Counted from the first letter of the stretch, positions 16,249 through 25,005 are shown. The stretch: DNA of 64,000 bases from Streptomyces sp. cg36 (GCF_041080675.1 NZ_CP163520.1:2542001-2606000); one strand, 5' to 3'. The notes: generated by a model from the sequence alone, not told the origin. Made by a program: numbers and translations.

Positions 16249-16295
16249 TGTGCGGTCGGCTTGCACGGTCCGCAGGCGGGTGGCGGCCCGGGGTG

Positions 16296-17996
16296 CTAGA
16301 AGCCGGCCGGCTCCGTGTAGATGCCCCACTCGTCGCGCAGCACCCCGCAGATCTCTCCCAGCGTCGCCTCCGCCCGCACCGCGTCCAGCATCGGGGCGAT
16401 CATGTTCGAGCCGTCGCGCGCGGCGGCGAGCATCGCGTCCAGGGCGGACCGCACCCGGGCCTCGTCCCGCGCCGCCTTGCGGTCGGCCAGGACGCGGACC
16501 TGGTCGCGCTCCACCTCGTGGCTGACCCGCAGGATCTCCAGGTCGCCGGTGACCGAGCCGTGGTGCACGTTGACGCCGACGACCCGCTTCTCGCCCTTCT
16601 CCAGGGCCTGCTGGTACTGGAACGCCGACTCGGCGATCTCGCCGGTGAACCAGCCGTCCTCGATGCCGCGCAGGATGCCCGAGGTGATCGGGCCGATCGG
16701 GTGCTGCCCGTCGGGGTGCGCCCGGGTCCCGCGCTCCTTGATCTGGTCGAAGATCTTCTCGGCCTCCGCCTCGATGCGGTCGGTGAGCTGCTCCACGTAC
16801 CAGGAGCCGCCGAGCGGGTCGGCCACGTTGACCACGCCCGTCTCCTCCATGATCACCTGCTGGGTGCGCAGCGCGATCTCGGCGGCCTGCTCGCTGGGCA
16901 GGGCCAGCGTCTCGTCGAGGGCGTTGGTGTGCAGCGAGTTCGTGCCGCCGAGGATCGCGGAGAGCGCCTCGACCGCCGTCCGCACGACGTTGTTGTACGG
17001 CTGCTGGGCGGTCAGCGAGACACCGGCCGTCTGGGTGTGGAAGCGCAGCCACTGCGCCTTGTCGGTCTTCGCCCCGTACACCTCCTTCATCCAGCGCGCC
17101 CAGATCCGGCGGGCGGCGCGGAACTTGGCGATCTCCTCGAAGAAGTCGAGGTGCGCGTCGAAGAAGAAGGACAGGCCGGGCGCGAAGACGTCCACGTCGA
17201 GGCCGCGCGACAGGCCCAGCTCGACGTAGCCGAAGCCGTCCGCCAGCGTGTACGCCAGCTCCTGCGCGGCCGTCGCCCCGGCCTCGCGGATGTGGTAGCC
17301 GGAGACCGAGAGCGGCTTGTACGCCGGGATGCCCCGGGCGCAGTGCTCCATCAGGTCGCCGATGAGGCGCAGGTGCGGCTCGGGCTGGAAGAGCCACTCC
17401 TTCTGCGCGATGTACTCCTTGAAGATGTCGGTCTGGAGCGTGCCGTTGAGGACGGCCGGGTCGACGCCCTGGCGCTCGGCGGCCACCAGGTACATGCAGA
17501 ACGCCGGTACGGCGGGTCCGCTGATCGTCATCGACGTGGTGACGTCGCCGAGCGGGATGTCCTTGAAGAGGACCTCCATGTCGGCGGCCGAGTCGATGGC
17601 CACGCCGCAGTGGCCGACCTCGCCCAGCGAGCGCGGGTCGTCGGAGTCGCGGCCCATCAGGGTCGGCATGTCGAAGGCGACGGAGAGGCCGCCGCCGCCC
17701 GCCGCGAGGATCATCTTGTAGCGCTCGTTGGTCTGCTCGGCGTTGCCGAACCCGGCGAACTGCCGGATGGTCCAGGTCCGGCCCCGGTAGCCGGTCGGGT
17801 GGAGCCCGCGCGTGTACGGGTACTCACCGGGCCAGCCGATCCGCTCGAAGCCCTCGTAGGTGTCGCCGGGGCGGGGGCCGTAGACCGGGTCGACCGGGTC
17901 CCCGGAGAGCGTGGTGAAGTCCGCGTCCCGCTTGCGGGCCTTGTCGTAACGGGCCTGCCAGCGTCGGCGGCCCTCCTCGATGGCGTCAGCGTCCAT
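16296..17996 (-). CDS. icmA: isobutyryl-CoA mutase, large (substrate-binding) subunit
   Basis: 566 residues, the same length as known Streptomyces IcmA. It interconverts isobutyryl-CoA and n-butyryl-CoA with adenosylcobalamin, as part of a heterodimer with the small B12-binding IcmB (not in this window). The sequence lacks a cobalamin-binding DxHxxG domain, as expected. Phe80 (in IRQFAGF) and Gln198 (in YIAQKEW) occupy the positions where methylmalonyl-CoA mutase has Tyr and Arg; these two substitutions define IcmA. The ATG at 17996 gives the known length; the longer frame crosses a promoter palindrome. No good ribosome site precedes it (GAAGG is only 1 base away), so leaderless initiation is likely. 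The product links valine/butyrate catabolism to polyketide building blocks. Confidence 0.95.
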   Translation of the reverse strand: MDADAIEEGRRRWQARYDKARKRDADFTTLSGDPVDPVYGPRPGDTYEGFERIGWPGEYPYTRGLHPTGYRGRTWTIRQFAGFGNAEQTNERYKMILAAGGGGLSVAFDMPTLMGRDSDDPRSLGEVGHCGVAIDSAADMEVLFKDIPLGDVTTSMTISGPAVPAFCMYLVAAERQGVDPAVLNGTLQTDIFKEYIAQKEWLFQPEPHLRLIGDLMEHCARGIPAYKPLSVSGYHIREAGATAAQELAYTLADGFGYVELGLSRGLDVDVFAPGLSFFFDAHLDFFEEIAKFRAARRIWARWMKEVYGAKTDKAQWLRFHTQTAGVSLTAQQPYNNVVRTAVEALSAILGGTNSLHTNALDETLALPSEQAAEIALRTQQVIMEETGVVNVADPLGGSWYVEQLTDRIEAEAEKIFDQIKERGTRAHPDGQHPIGPITSGILRGIEDGWFTGEIAESAFQYQQALEKGEKRVVGVNVHHGSVTGDLEILRVSHEVERDQVRVLADRKAARDEARVRSALDAMLAAARDGSNMIAPMLDAVRAEATLGEICGVLRDEWGIYTEPAGF

Positions 17997-18004
17997 GCCT
18001 TCGA

Positions 18005-18028
18005 ATTTACTAGGACGTCCTAGTAAAT
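18005..18028. promoter_or_regulatory. perfect 24-bp palindrome overlapping the icmA promoter
   Basis: ATTTACTAGGAC is followed directly by its own reverse complement. On the reverse strand it sits between a -35-like TCGACA and a -10-like TAAATT (18-base spacing), ending 9 bases before the icmA ATG. A protein bound here would block transcription, so this is a strong operator candidate. The adjacent MarR protein or an unlinked TetR/GntR protein could be the ligand. Confidence 0.75.
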
Positions 18029-18070
18029 GTCGATGGCCGACCGCCCGCGGTTCTCCGCGGGCGGTGGGGG

Positions 18071-18409
18071 TTACGCCTGGGCGGTGGCCGGCGCCGGGTC
18101 CGCGACCAGGGCCTCGACCTCGCGGGAGACCTTGCGCTCGACGAAGAAGGCGGCGGTGGGAATCGTGCCCGCGAGGAGCACCCACAGCTGCTTGCCGACC
18201 GGCCACTTCGCCTTGGAGCCGAGGTCGAAGGCGAAGACGAGGTACAGCACGTACAGCCAGCCGTGGGCGATGCCGACGACCTTGGTGAAGTCCGCCGCGC
18301 CGTCCATGTCCAGCAGGTACTTGGCGACCACGCCGAGGGTCAGCAGGACGAGGAGGACACCCGTGATGTAGGCCATCGCCCGGTACCGGGTCAGCACGCT
18401 CTTTTTCAT
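18071..18409 (-). CDS. DUF3817 family membrane protein
   Basis: 112 residues with three predicted membrane helices (about 10-33, 42-62 and 75-91) and a charged tail. It matches the DUF3817 family, first seen in Bacillus YdzA-like proteins. Key sequences are YRAMAYITGVLLV, GIAHGWLYVLYLVFAFDL and FFVERKV. Function unknown. It lies between a MarR gene and icmA on the same strand; this order is conserved in S. coelicolor. A second family member sits at 24661-25005. Confidence 0.87.
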   Translation of the reverse strand: MKKSVLTRYRAMAYITGVLLVLLTLGVVAKYLLDMDGAADFTKVVGIAHGWLYVLYLVFAFDLGSKAKWPVGKQLWVLLAGTIPTAAFFVERKVSREVEALVADPAPATAQA

Positions 18410-18475
18410 GCCTACGAGCGTAACGGCCCCCCGGACCCGATCTTGCGCCGCCCTACCGCACCCCAGAACGGCCCC

Positions 18476-18620
18476 GCAGGGCCCTTTGAGGGGCGCGGGG
18501 AACGGCGCGACCAGCCCGCAACCACCCGCACCCGGCCCACGGCAGCAAGGCCCTACACGTCACCGCATGGGCCCGCAGGGCCCACTCGGGGGCGCGGGGA
18601 ACTGCGCGACCGGCCCACGG
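18476..18620. repeat. two direct copies of the GC-rich intergenic element
   Basis: GCAGGGCCC, then GGGGCGCGGGGAAC(G/T)GCGCGACC and CCCGCACCCGG, occur twice about 99 bases apart. They fill most of the 248-base gap between the MarR and DUF3817 genes. It is the same family as the elements near 16.2, 43.5 and 53.4 kb. Confidence 0.7.
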
Positions 18621-18657
18621 CAACCCGCACCCGGCACACCACGGCGAGGCGCACGCC

Positions 18658-19167
18658 CTACTCGTCCTCGAAGTCGCGCGCGGCAACCCGAAGGGGCCGC
18701 AGCAGCGCGAAGATCTCCCCGCACTCCTCCGCGTCGTACGCCCCGAGCCCGAAGTCCATCGCCATCAGGTCCCGCGTCGCGTTCTCGACGACCTCGCGGC
18801 CCTTGTCGGTGATGGACGCGAGCGTGCCCCGTCCGTCGTTCGGGTTGGGGCGCTTGTCGACGAGGCCGGAGCGGACCAGCCGGTCCACCGTGTTGGTGAC
18901 CGAGGTCGGGTGGACCATCAGCCGCTCGCCGATCTTGGACATCGGCAACTCGCCCGCCTTGGAGAAGGTGAGCAGCACCAGCGCCTCGTACCGGGCGAAG
19001 GTCAGCCCGTACGGCTTGACGACCGCGTCGACCTCGGCGAGCAGGATCTGGTGCGCGCGCATGATCGAGGTGATCGCCCCCATCGAGGGCACCGGCCCCC
19101 AGCGCTGCTGCCAGAGCTCGTCGGCGCGGGCGATGGGGTCGAACGGGAGGCTGAGGGGCTTGGGCAC
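18658..19167 (-). CDS. MarR family transcriptional regulator
   Basis: 169 residues. The winged-helix core includes YGLTFARYEALVLLTFSKAGELPMSKIGERL (helices plus recognition helix region, residues about 53-85), then HPTSVTNTVDRLVRSGLVDKRPNPNDGR, the standard MarR wing. An acidic C-terminal dimer helix ends DFEDE. The start ATG at 19167 is preceded by an imperfect inverted repeat at 19182-19200. It lies upstream of the DUF3817 and icmA genes, so it is a candidate regulator of short-chain acyl-CoA metabolism. Confidence 0.92.
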   Translation of the reverse strand: MPKPLSLPFDPIARADELWQQRWGPVPSMGAITSIMRAHQILLAEVDAVVKPYGLTFARYEALVLLTFSKAGELPMSKIGERLMVHPTSVTNTVDRLVRSGLVDKRPNPNDGRGTLASITDKGREVVENATRDLMAMDFGLGAYDAEECGEIFALLRPLRVAARDFEDE

Positions 19168-19181
19168 GCGTCGACCTTACC

Positions 19182-19200
19182 GACTGGTCATATGCCGGTC
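19182..19200. promoter_or_regulatory. imperfect inverted repeat before the MarR gene
   Basis: GAC(T/C)GG(T/C) half-sites face each other around an ATAT centre, 15 bases upstream of the MarR start. MarR proteins often bind such sites at their own promoters. The match is weak. Confidence 0.25.
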
Positions 19201-19329
19201 AGCCCCGTCTCGAAGTTCGGTCCGTTCACCCGCCCGCCACATGCCCGGCATGGCGGTCCCCTGCGAAGAGTGACCGTTATGTCACGATTCTCGGCGTCCT
19301 GTGTACGCCCGGTGACCCCAGGGAGCCGT

Positions 19330-20370
19330 ATGCCCCGGCCCGCCCCCCGCCGTGGAACCGCCCGGCACCGCGTCCTGCTCGCCGCCCTGCTGCTGACCGC
19401 CACGGCCGGCTGCGGGGGCTCCAGCGGGCCGGACTCCGGCCCGGCGCCCGCCGTCCAGGGCCGCTCGGGCGACGGCGCCGCCCCCGCGCCCGGCGGGCCG
19501 TTCTGGGTCGACCCGGACAGCAGCGCCGCCAAGCAGATCAAGATCTGGACGGCCCAGGGCCGCACCGCCGACGCCGAGGCGCTGCGCCGGATCGCGGACC
19601 GGCCGATGGCGGACTGGCCCGCCTGGGACGACCCGGGGCCGGGCATCGGGCGGGCGGTGGCCGGGGCCGCCAAGGAGCAGCGCACGGTACTGCTCGTGGC
19701 CTACAACATCCCGCACCGCGACTGCGGCGGGCTCTCGGCGGGCGGCGCCGCGGACAGCGACACGTACCGCACCTGGTTCGGCAGGTTCGCCGAGGCGATC
19801 GGCGACGCCCGGGCCATCGTGGTCCTGGAGCCGGACGCGGTGGCCCACATGGTCGACGGCTGCACCACCCCCGACCACTGGGACCAGCGCTACCAGCTGC
19901 TCAACGAGGCGCTCGACCGCTTCAAGAAGCTGCCCAACACCAAGGTGTACCTGGACGCGGGCAACCCGGCCTGGATCCCGGACCCGGCCAAGCTGGTCGA
20001 GCCGCTGACCCGGGCCGGGGTGGCCCGCGCCGACGGGTTCGCGCTGAACGTCTCCAACTTCCAGACCGACGACTCGGTGCGCGCGTACGGCACCAGGGTC
20101 GCCCAGGGGCTGGGCGGCAAGCACTTCGTCATCGACACCAGCCGCAACGGCGCGGGCCCGCTGCTCGACGACCGCAACCAGGCGTGGTGCAATCCGCCGG
20201 GCCGCGCGCTCGGCACGCCGCCGACCCTGAACACCGGGCAGCCGCTGCTCGACGCGTACCTGTGGATCAAGCGGCCCGGCGACTCCGACGGCACCTGCCG
20301 GGGCGGCCCGGCGGCCGGCTCCTGGTGGCCGGAGTACGCCCTGGGGCTCGCCAAGCGCGCCAAGCCGTAG
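19330..20370 (+). CDS. cslZ: glycoside hydrolase family 6 endoglucanase, lipoprotein-like (CslZ)
   Basis: 346 residues. The signal peptide MPRPAPRRGTARHRVLL...TATAGC ends in a lipobox-like LTATAGC, suggesting lipid anchoring at Cys25 or so. The GH6 fold shows VAYNIPHRDCGGLSAGG, the catalytic-acid region VVLEPDAVAHM, and YLDAGNPAWIPDP, followed by FVIDTSRNGAG and AYLWIKRPGDSDG. The ATG at 19330 has AGGGAG 4 bases upstream; an ATG at 19279 is weaker. It is convergent with glxA-cslA. In S. coelicolor the three form the locus for beta-glucan at hyphal tips, where CslZ is thought to cut or remodel the CslA product. Confidence 0.9.
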   Translation: MPRPAPRRGTARHRVLLAALLLTATAGCGGSSGPDSGPAPAVQGRSGDGAAPAPGGPFWVDPDSSAAKQIKIWTAQGRTADAEALRRIADRPMADWPAWDDPGPGIGRAVAGAAKEQRTVLLVAYNIPHRDCGGLSAGGAADSDTYRTWFGRFAEAIGDARAIVVLEPDAVAHMVDGCTTPDHWDQRYQLLNEALDRFKKLPNTKVYLDAGNPAWIPDPAKLVEPLTRAGVARADGFALNVSNFQTDDSVRAYGTRVAQGLGGKHFVIDTSRNGAGPLLDDRNQAWCNPPGRALGTPPTLNTGQPLLDAYLWIKRPGDSDGTCRGGPAAGSWWPEYALGLAKRAKP

Positions 20371-20427
20371 CCCGGACCACGGCGGGTGCCGCGGCCCGGA
20401 CCACGGCCGGGCGGGGGTGCGGGCGGC

Positions 20428-22383
20428 TCAGTCGACCAGCAGCCACTTGGCCTCGGACGGGGTGCCCTCGGTGTCCGTGACGAAGACCATGTACCAGCCG
20501 GGCGGCACCAGCGCCTTGTCGCGCGGCACCTCGACCGTCACCGAGTGCGCGTCCTTGGTCAGCCGCAGGTCGATGGAGCGCTGCTCGACGTCGGTGGTGT
20601 GGGTGACGGCGCTGGGCCGCATCAGCCGGGCCTTGGCGATCCGCTCCGGGTGCTGGGTGCGGAAGGTGGCGCGCCGGTCCTGGCCGACCGCCTGCGGGCC
20701 GTCGCCCAGCACCGGGCGCTTCTCCTTGTCCCGGTAGAGGTAGGGCGGGGTGTAGATCTCCATGCGCTGCTCGAACTTGCCGAGCTTGGTGTTGTCCTTG
20801 TCGCCGAAGAGCGAGTCGGAGCCGAAGGTGGCGACCCGGCCGTCGGGCAGCAGCAGCGCCTCGGAGTGGTAGTTGCGGCCGACCGTGGGGTCGGCGGCCT
20901 CGCGGAAGGCGTTGTGCGCGGGGTCGTAGAACTGGGCCCGGAGGATGTTGCTGGCGCCGCGGCCCCGGTAGTCCTCGGAGCCGCCGCTGGTGAAGACGGA
21001 GTCGTCGGGCAGGATCACGCTGTTGAGGTAGCGGGTGCCCTGCGGCAGCTCGGGTCCCTTCTTGAACGCGGGGCTGTCCTGCTTGAGGTCGATCAGCGCG
21101 GTGCGCGGCGTGGACTTCTCCGACTCGCCGACCCCGCCGCCGCCCAGCAGCATGAACCGCTGGTCCTGGGCGGGCGGTAGCAGCAGCGAACTGGCCGTCT
21201 CGGTCTGGTCGCCGTCGCCGAGGCCGCCCAGCTTGGTGAAGGTGTTGGTGGCGACGTCCCACAGACCCGGCTCGCGGCCCTTGTCGGCGGGCCCGTAGCC
21301 CGCGTTGGCGCCGGAGTAGAAGAGCTTGCCGCTCTTGGTGAGGAAGAGCGACGGATAGGTGGGGAAGTAGCGGAACGGCCCCTTGGACCACTTCTTGGTC
21401 TTCGGGTCGTAGATCTCGTTGTCGCCCGCCAGGATCGTGCCGACGTCGTCGAGCCCGGAGACCGCGAGCACCCGGCCGTCCTTGAGGGTGGTGAGCGTCG
21501 GGTACCAGCGGGCCTCCCGCATCGGGGCGACCGGGATGTACTTCTCCGCCCGGGGGTCGAACTCGTAGGCCGCCCGGATCCCCTGGAAGTCCTGCTTGTC
21601 CATGGTGATCTTCTCGGCGAGCCCGTACGTGTTGTCGGCGTCGGCGCCGGTCAGGCCCTCGATCTCGTACTGGGCCTGGTCCTTGGCCACCGACCGGGGG
21701 CCCTCGGCGACGGCCTCCACGAAGACCCGGGCCTCGGCGGCGGTGACCTTGGTCTTCCAGGGCCGCATCTGGCCGGTGGCGTAGTAGCTCACCTCGAACT
21801 CGCGCTTGGCCCGGGGCACGGTGACGTCGAACTTGGCGGCGTACTCGACGCCGGAGGGCGAGCGGAACTTGGTGCCCTTCTTGATGGTGACGGCCTTGTC
21901 CGGGTTCTCGTTCTTCACCCGCATCCCGCCGCCGGCCCGTTTGACCTGGGCGTCCAGCACCTCGTAGCGGGCGGTGCCGCCCGCGACCAGGAGACGGCCG
22001 TCGGGAAGCTGGGCGTGGCCCGAGCAGAAGAAGTCCTCGGGGGTGGGGATCTTCTTGAAGCTGTTGTCCTTGGGGTTCCACAGCACGGTGTCGAAGGAGC
22101 CCGCGTCGAACTTCTCCTGCTTGTTGCCGGAGCCCGCGATGATCAGCACCTTGCCGGTGTGCAGCAGGGCCGCGTGGATCGCGTTGGTGCGGTACTCGGA
22201 GGGGATGTCGACGGTGTCCCAGGCGCCGTACTTGCGCATGTAGTCGGGCTGGCGGATCTGGTACGCGTGGTACTGCTCCTCGGCGAAGGAGACCGCGGCG
22301 GGGGCGTTCAGCCCGGCCAGCAGCACGACGGCACCGCCGCCGAGGGCCGTCTTCTTCATCCGGGGGGAGGGGCGGTAGCGCAT
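20428..22383 (-). CDS. glxA: copper radical oxidase GlxA (galactose oxidase-like)
   Basis: 651 residues. An N-terminal membrane/signal segment (about 9-34) precedes a seven-bladed Kelch domain and a C-terminal beta domain. Active-site residues by alignment with galactose oxidase: Cys120 (DFFCSGH) for the Tyr-Cys cofactor, Tyr294 (EARWYPTLTTL) as its partner, Tyr-His in GRNYHSEAL, and His in VTHTTDVEQR as copper ligands. Trp293 next to the radical Tyr is a GlxA trait. Known role: oxidises a glycan made by CslA at hyphal tips; needed for development. The start lies 3 bases after the cslA stop, with GGAGG 10 bases before it. Confidence 0.95.
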   Translation of the reverse strand: MRYRPSPRMKKTALGGGAVVLLAGLNAPAAVSFAEEQYHAYQIRQPDYMRKYGAWDTVDIPSEYRTNAIHAALLHTGKVLIIAGSGNKQEKFDAGSFDTVLWNPKDNSFKKIPTPEDFFCSGHAQLPDGRLLVAGGTARYEVLDAQVKRAGGGMRVKNENPDKAVTIKKGTKFRSPSGVEYAAKFDVTVPRAKREFEVSYYATGQMRPWKTKVTAAEARVFVEAVAEGPRSVAKDQAQYEIEGLTGADADNTYGLAEKITMDKQDFQGIRAAYEFDPRAEKYIPVAPMREARWYPTLTTLKDGRVLAVSGLDDVGTILAGDNEIYDPKTKKWSKGPFRYFPTYPSLFLTKSGKLFYSGANAGYGPADKGREPGLWDVATNTFTKLGGLGDGDQTETASSLLLPPAQDQRFMLLGGGGVGESEKSTPRTALIDLKQDSPAFKKGPELPQGTRYLNSVILPDDSVFTSGGSEDYRGRGASNILRAQFYDPAHNAFREAADPTVGRNYHSEALLLPDGRVATFGSDSLFGDKDNTKLGKFEQRMEIYTPPYLYRDKEKRPVLGDGPQAVGQDRRATFRTQHPERIAKARLMRPSAVTHTTDVEQRSIDLRLTKDAHSVTVEVPRDKALVPPGWYMVFVTDTEGTPSEAKWLLVD

Positions 22384-22386
22384 GGG

Positions 22387-24177
22387 TCAGTTCCCTCCGG
22401 TGGGGGTGGCGGCGGGTGCGGTGGCCGCCGGGGCGTCTGCGGCGAGGGCCGCCTCGGCGTCGGCGAGGGCCAGGGCGTCCCGTTTCCGCGCGGCGCGCTC
22501 GCGCACGACGGTCGCGGACCAGACGGCGACCGGGGCGAGCGCGATGGCGAGGGCGAGGACGGCCCAGGTGCGCATGGCCACGTGGGTGTGGCCGTAGTGC
22601 ACGGAGGCGGCGAGCGAGGCCACCAGGACGGCGGCCCAGAACAGATGGATCCGGAAGGTCCAGAGCCGGTCGGGGCTGGCCTCGCCGCCCTTGGGGGTGA
22701 CCACGAACCGCCCCCGGGTGCGCAGCACGGCCGAGCCGAGCGACTTGAGGTAGATGGGCGCGGAGAGCGCGGACATCCCCATTCCGGCGAGCCCGCCGGA
22801 GCCCTGCGGCTCGTGCGGCGAGACGTTGTGGCGCCGGTTCCAGAGGTAGAGCCCGATCTGGAGGGCGGCGGCGTCGCTGTAGAGCATCAGCCAGACGGAG
22901 GCCGAGACCTGGGTGCCGGAGGCGCCGAACCAGAGGAACAGGACGCAGGAGACGATGCCGAGCAGCCAGTTGACGGCGGTCATCGGGTAGTAGACGAGCA
23001 TCAGGGTGTACGAGAGGAGCCGCCCGGGCGGGACCCGGAACAGAGCCTTCCAGTACTGCTTCAGGAGCGTCTCGTACGTACCGCGCGACCAGCGCATCTG
23101 CTGGGTGAAGAAGTCGGTCCAGGACTCCGGGCCCTCGCCGACGGCCAGCACGTCCGGGGTGTAGACCGACCGCCAGTAGTGCCCGGTCCGCGGGTTCTTG
23201 CGGCGGTGCAGCTCGAAGCCGGTGGCCATGTCCTCGGTGATCGAGTCGTAGAGCCCGCCGACCTGGCGCAGCGCGGTGATCCGCACGACGTTGTTGGTGC
23301 CGACGAACATGGGGGCGCGGTAGCGGTTGCCGGCCCGCTGGATCAGCGCGTGGAAGAGGAACTGCTGGGACTCGGCGGCCTTGGTGACGGGCGAGTGGTA
23401 GTTCCCGTAGACCTGCGGGCCGACCACGAAGGCGACGTCGGGGTCGCGGAAGTAGCCCATCATCCGCTCCAGGAACTCGGGGAGCGGCACGTGGTCGGTG
23501 TCGACCGAGGCGAAGTAGTCGTAGGCGTCGCCGTGCATGGCGAGCCAGGCGTTGTAGTTGCCGTGCTTGGTGCGGGCCTTGTGCGGGCCCTTCTTGCGGT
23601 TCCACTCGGGGACGCCGCGGCGGGTGAAGTGCCGCACCCCCAGCTCCTCGCAGAGCGCCCGCACCGCCTCGTCGTCGCCCTCGTCCAGCAGCCAGACGTC
23701 CAGCGGGCCCGTGTGGTGGACGCGGACCGCGCCCTCCAGGGTGGCCCGGACCATGGCCATGGGCTCCTTGCCGGGCACGTACGTGGTGAGGAAGGCGACC
23801 CGGGTGCCGGGCTCGGGGACCACGGGGACCGGGTCGCGGGCGACCATCGTGGCGTGGGCGATGGAGACCACGTTGACGACCATGAACAGCTCGATCAGCC
23901 CGATGGCGACGAGCATCGCGACGTCCAGGCCGACCAGCCACTCGTCGCCGCCCTCGCGCTCCACCCAGTGGGTCGGCCAGACGAGGTAGACCAGCAGGAT
24001 CGCGGTGAGCACGGGTGCCAGCGTCATCAGCAGGACGGCGCGTATTCGGCGGGGCTCGTTGGAGAGCAGGCTCCGGTAGCGCACCCGGTAGCCGTTGGGG
24101 TCCGGCTCCGTGAGCGGCCCGGCCAGACGACTGTGACTCTCGTAGTCGTAGGTCTCCGACGTACTCTCCGACCGCAC
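22387..24177 (-). CDS. cslA: cellulose synthase-like GT2 glycosyltransferase CslA
   Basis: 596 residues. Two N-terminal membrane helices (about 45-70 and 83-108) precede a cytoplasmic GT2 domain with DEGDDE, SVDTDH (DxD), the TED acid (SITEDMATGF) and QQMRW (QxxRW). Several C-terminal helices form the export channel. The tail is Ala/Pro/Thr-rich. Known role: polymerises a beta-(1,4)-glucan at hyphal tips, in contact with DivIVA. It is the first gene of the operon, followed by glxA. There is no PilZ domain, so c-di-GMP control is not obvious. Confidence 0.94.
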   Translation of the reverse strand: MRSESTSETYDYESHSRLAGPLTEPDPNGYRVRYRSLLSNEPRRIRAVLLMTLAPVLTAILLVYLVWPTHWVEREGGDEWLVGLDVAMLVAIGLIELFMVVNVVSIAHATMVARDPVPVVPEPGTRVAFLTTYVPGKEPMAMVRATLEGAVRVHHTGPLDVWLLDEGDDEAVRALCEELGVRHFTRRGVPEWNRKKGPHKARTKHGNYNAWLAMHGDAYDYFASVDTDHVPLPEFLERMMGYFRDPDVAFVVGPQVYGNYHSPVTKAAESQQFLFHALIQRAGNRYRAPMFVGTNNVVRITALRQVGGLYDSITEDMATGFELHRRKNPRTGHYWRSVYTPDVLAVGEGPESWTDFFTQQMRWSRGTYETLLKQYWKALFRVPPGRLLSYTLMLVYYPMTAVNWLLGIVSCVLFLWFGASGTQVSASVWLMLYSDAAALQIGLYLWNRRHNVSPHEPQGSGGLAGMGMSALSAPIYLKSLGSAVLRTRGRFVVTPKGGEASPDRLWTFRIHLFWAAVLVASLAASVHYGHTHVAMRTWAVLALAIALAPVAVWSATVVRERAARKRDALALADAEAALAADAPAATAPAATPTGGN

Positions 24178-24370
24178 TGTGCCCTCCAGCTGATCGAGCA
24201 GTTAGATATCCCCACAAAAGTGGAGATTCTTCGGCGTGTCGACTGGAGTACTCCGAGTGAGCGGTTCTCGTACGGGAGGAGTGCGGCCGTTCACCGGGGG
24301 CCGGACACGGCGGAGCCCCCGGCGCCGCGCGGGGCGGCCGGGGGCTCGGAGGCGGGCCGGCGACGAGGAG

Positions 24371-24664
24371 TCAGGCGGAGAGGTGGCGCTCGACCGTCTC
24401 CACCTTGGAGGTGAGGCCGTCGGTGACGCCCGGGCGGACGTCGGCCTTGAGGACCAGCGAGACGCGCGGGGCGCGGGCCTCCACGGCGGCGACGGCCCGC
24501 TTGACCACGTCCATCACCTCGTCCCACTCGCCTTCGACGGAGGTGAACATGGCGTCGGTCCGGTTCGGCAGACCGGACTCGCGCACGACGCGCACGGCGT
24601 CCGCGACGTACTCCCCCACGTCCTCGCCGACGCCCAGCGGGGTGACCGAGAAGGCGACGATCAC
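24371..24664 (-). CDS. MTH1187/YqgV family thiamine-binding protein
   Basis: 97 residues of the DUF77/MTH1187 family, small ferredoxin-like proteins that bind thiamine. It begins [24 protein letters not shown]; later segments are [20 protein letters not shown] and [13 protein letters not shown]. The GTG at 24664 overlaps the stop of the upstream DUF3817 gene (GTGA), so the two are coupled. Role in the cell is not settled. Complete length for the family. Confidence 0.85.
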   Translation of the reverse strand: MIVAFSVTPLGVGEDVGEYVADAVRVVRESGLPNRTDAMFTSVEGEWDEVMDVVKRAVAAVEARAPRVSLVLKADVRPGVTDGLTSKVETVERHLSA

Positions 24665-25005
24665 GCTCCGACCACGCCTTCCTTGCGGGCGCGGGCGGCG
24701 ATCAGGGCGTCCTCGGCCTCGCGCTTGAGCTTGCGCTCGGCCACGAAGCCGCCGAACGGCAGCACGGAGAGCACGAAGAAGAGGGCGGCCGTCTTCACCG
24801 GCCACTTGGCCTTGTTCCAGGCGTCCGCCCAGAAGATCACGTAGAGGATGAAGAGGATGCCGTGGATCGCACCCATCACCGGGACGGCGTTGACGTCGGT
24901 CGTGCGCTTGAGCACCGAGCAGACGAGCAGCAGCAGGAAGGAGACTGCCTCGGGGGCCGAGACCAGCCGGAGTCGGTGGAACGCGGATGCGGTCTTGATG
25001 TCCAC
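24661..25005 (-). CDS. DUF3817 family membrane protein, second copy
   Basis: 114 residues with three predicted helices (about 15-34, 41-62 and 70-87) and a basic/acidic tail [19 protein letters not shown]. It shares the [24 protein letters not shown] core with the product of 18071-18409 (IAHGWLYVLYLVFAFDLGSKAKWP), so the two are paralogues. The GTG at 25005 has GAAGGTG 7 bases upstream. Coupled to the thiamine-binding protein downstream. Function unknown. Confidence 0.85.
   Translation of the reverse strand: MDIKTASAFHRLRLVSAPEAVSFLLLLVCSVLKRTTDVNAVPVMGAIHGILFILYVIFWADAWNKAKWPVKTAALFFVLSVLPFGGFVAERKLKREAEDALIAARARKEGVVGA

Noticed and set aside
16296-17996. Methylmalonyl-CoA mutase assignment
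   Set aside because: Residues 80 and 198 are Phe and Gln, and the length is that of IcmA; no B12-binding domain is present.
19330-24177. A secreted cellulolytic gene cluster
   Set aside because: The GH6 enzyme lies with a membrane GT2 synthase and a copper radical oxidase, matching the tip-glycan locus rather than plant biomass degradation.
20267-24217. 1316-residue reverse-strand frame spanning glxA and cslA
   Set aside because: It is an alternate frame of two well-recognised genes; its Arg/Ala/Pro composition is that of a wrong frame.
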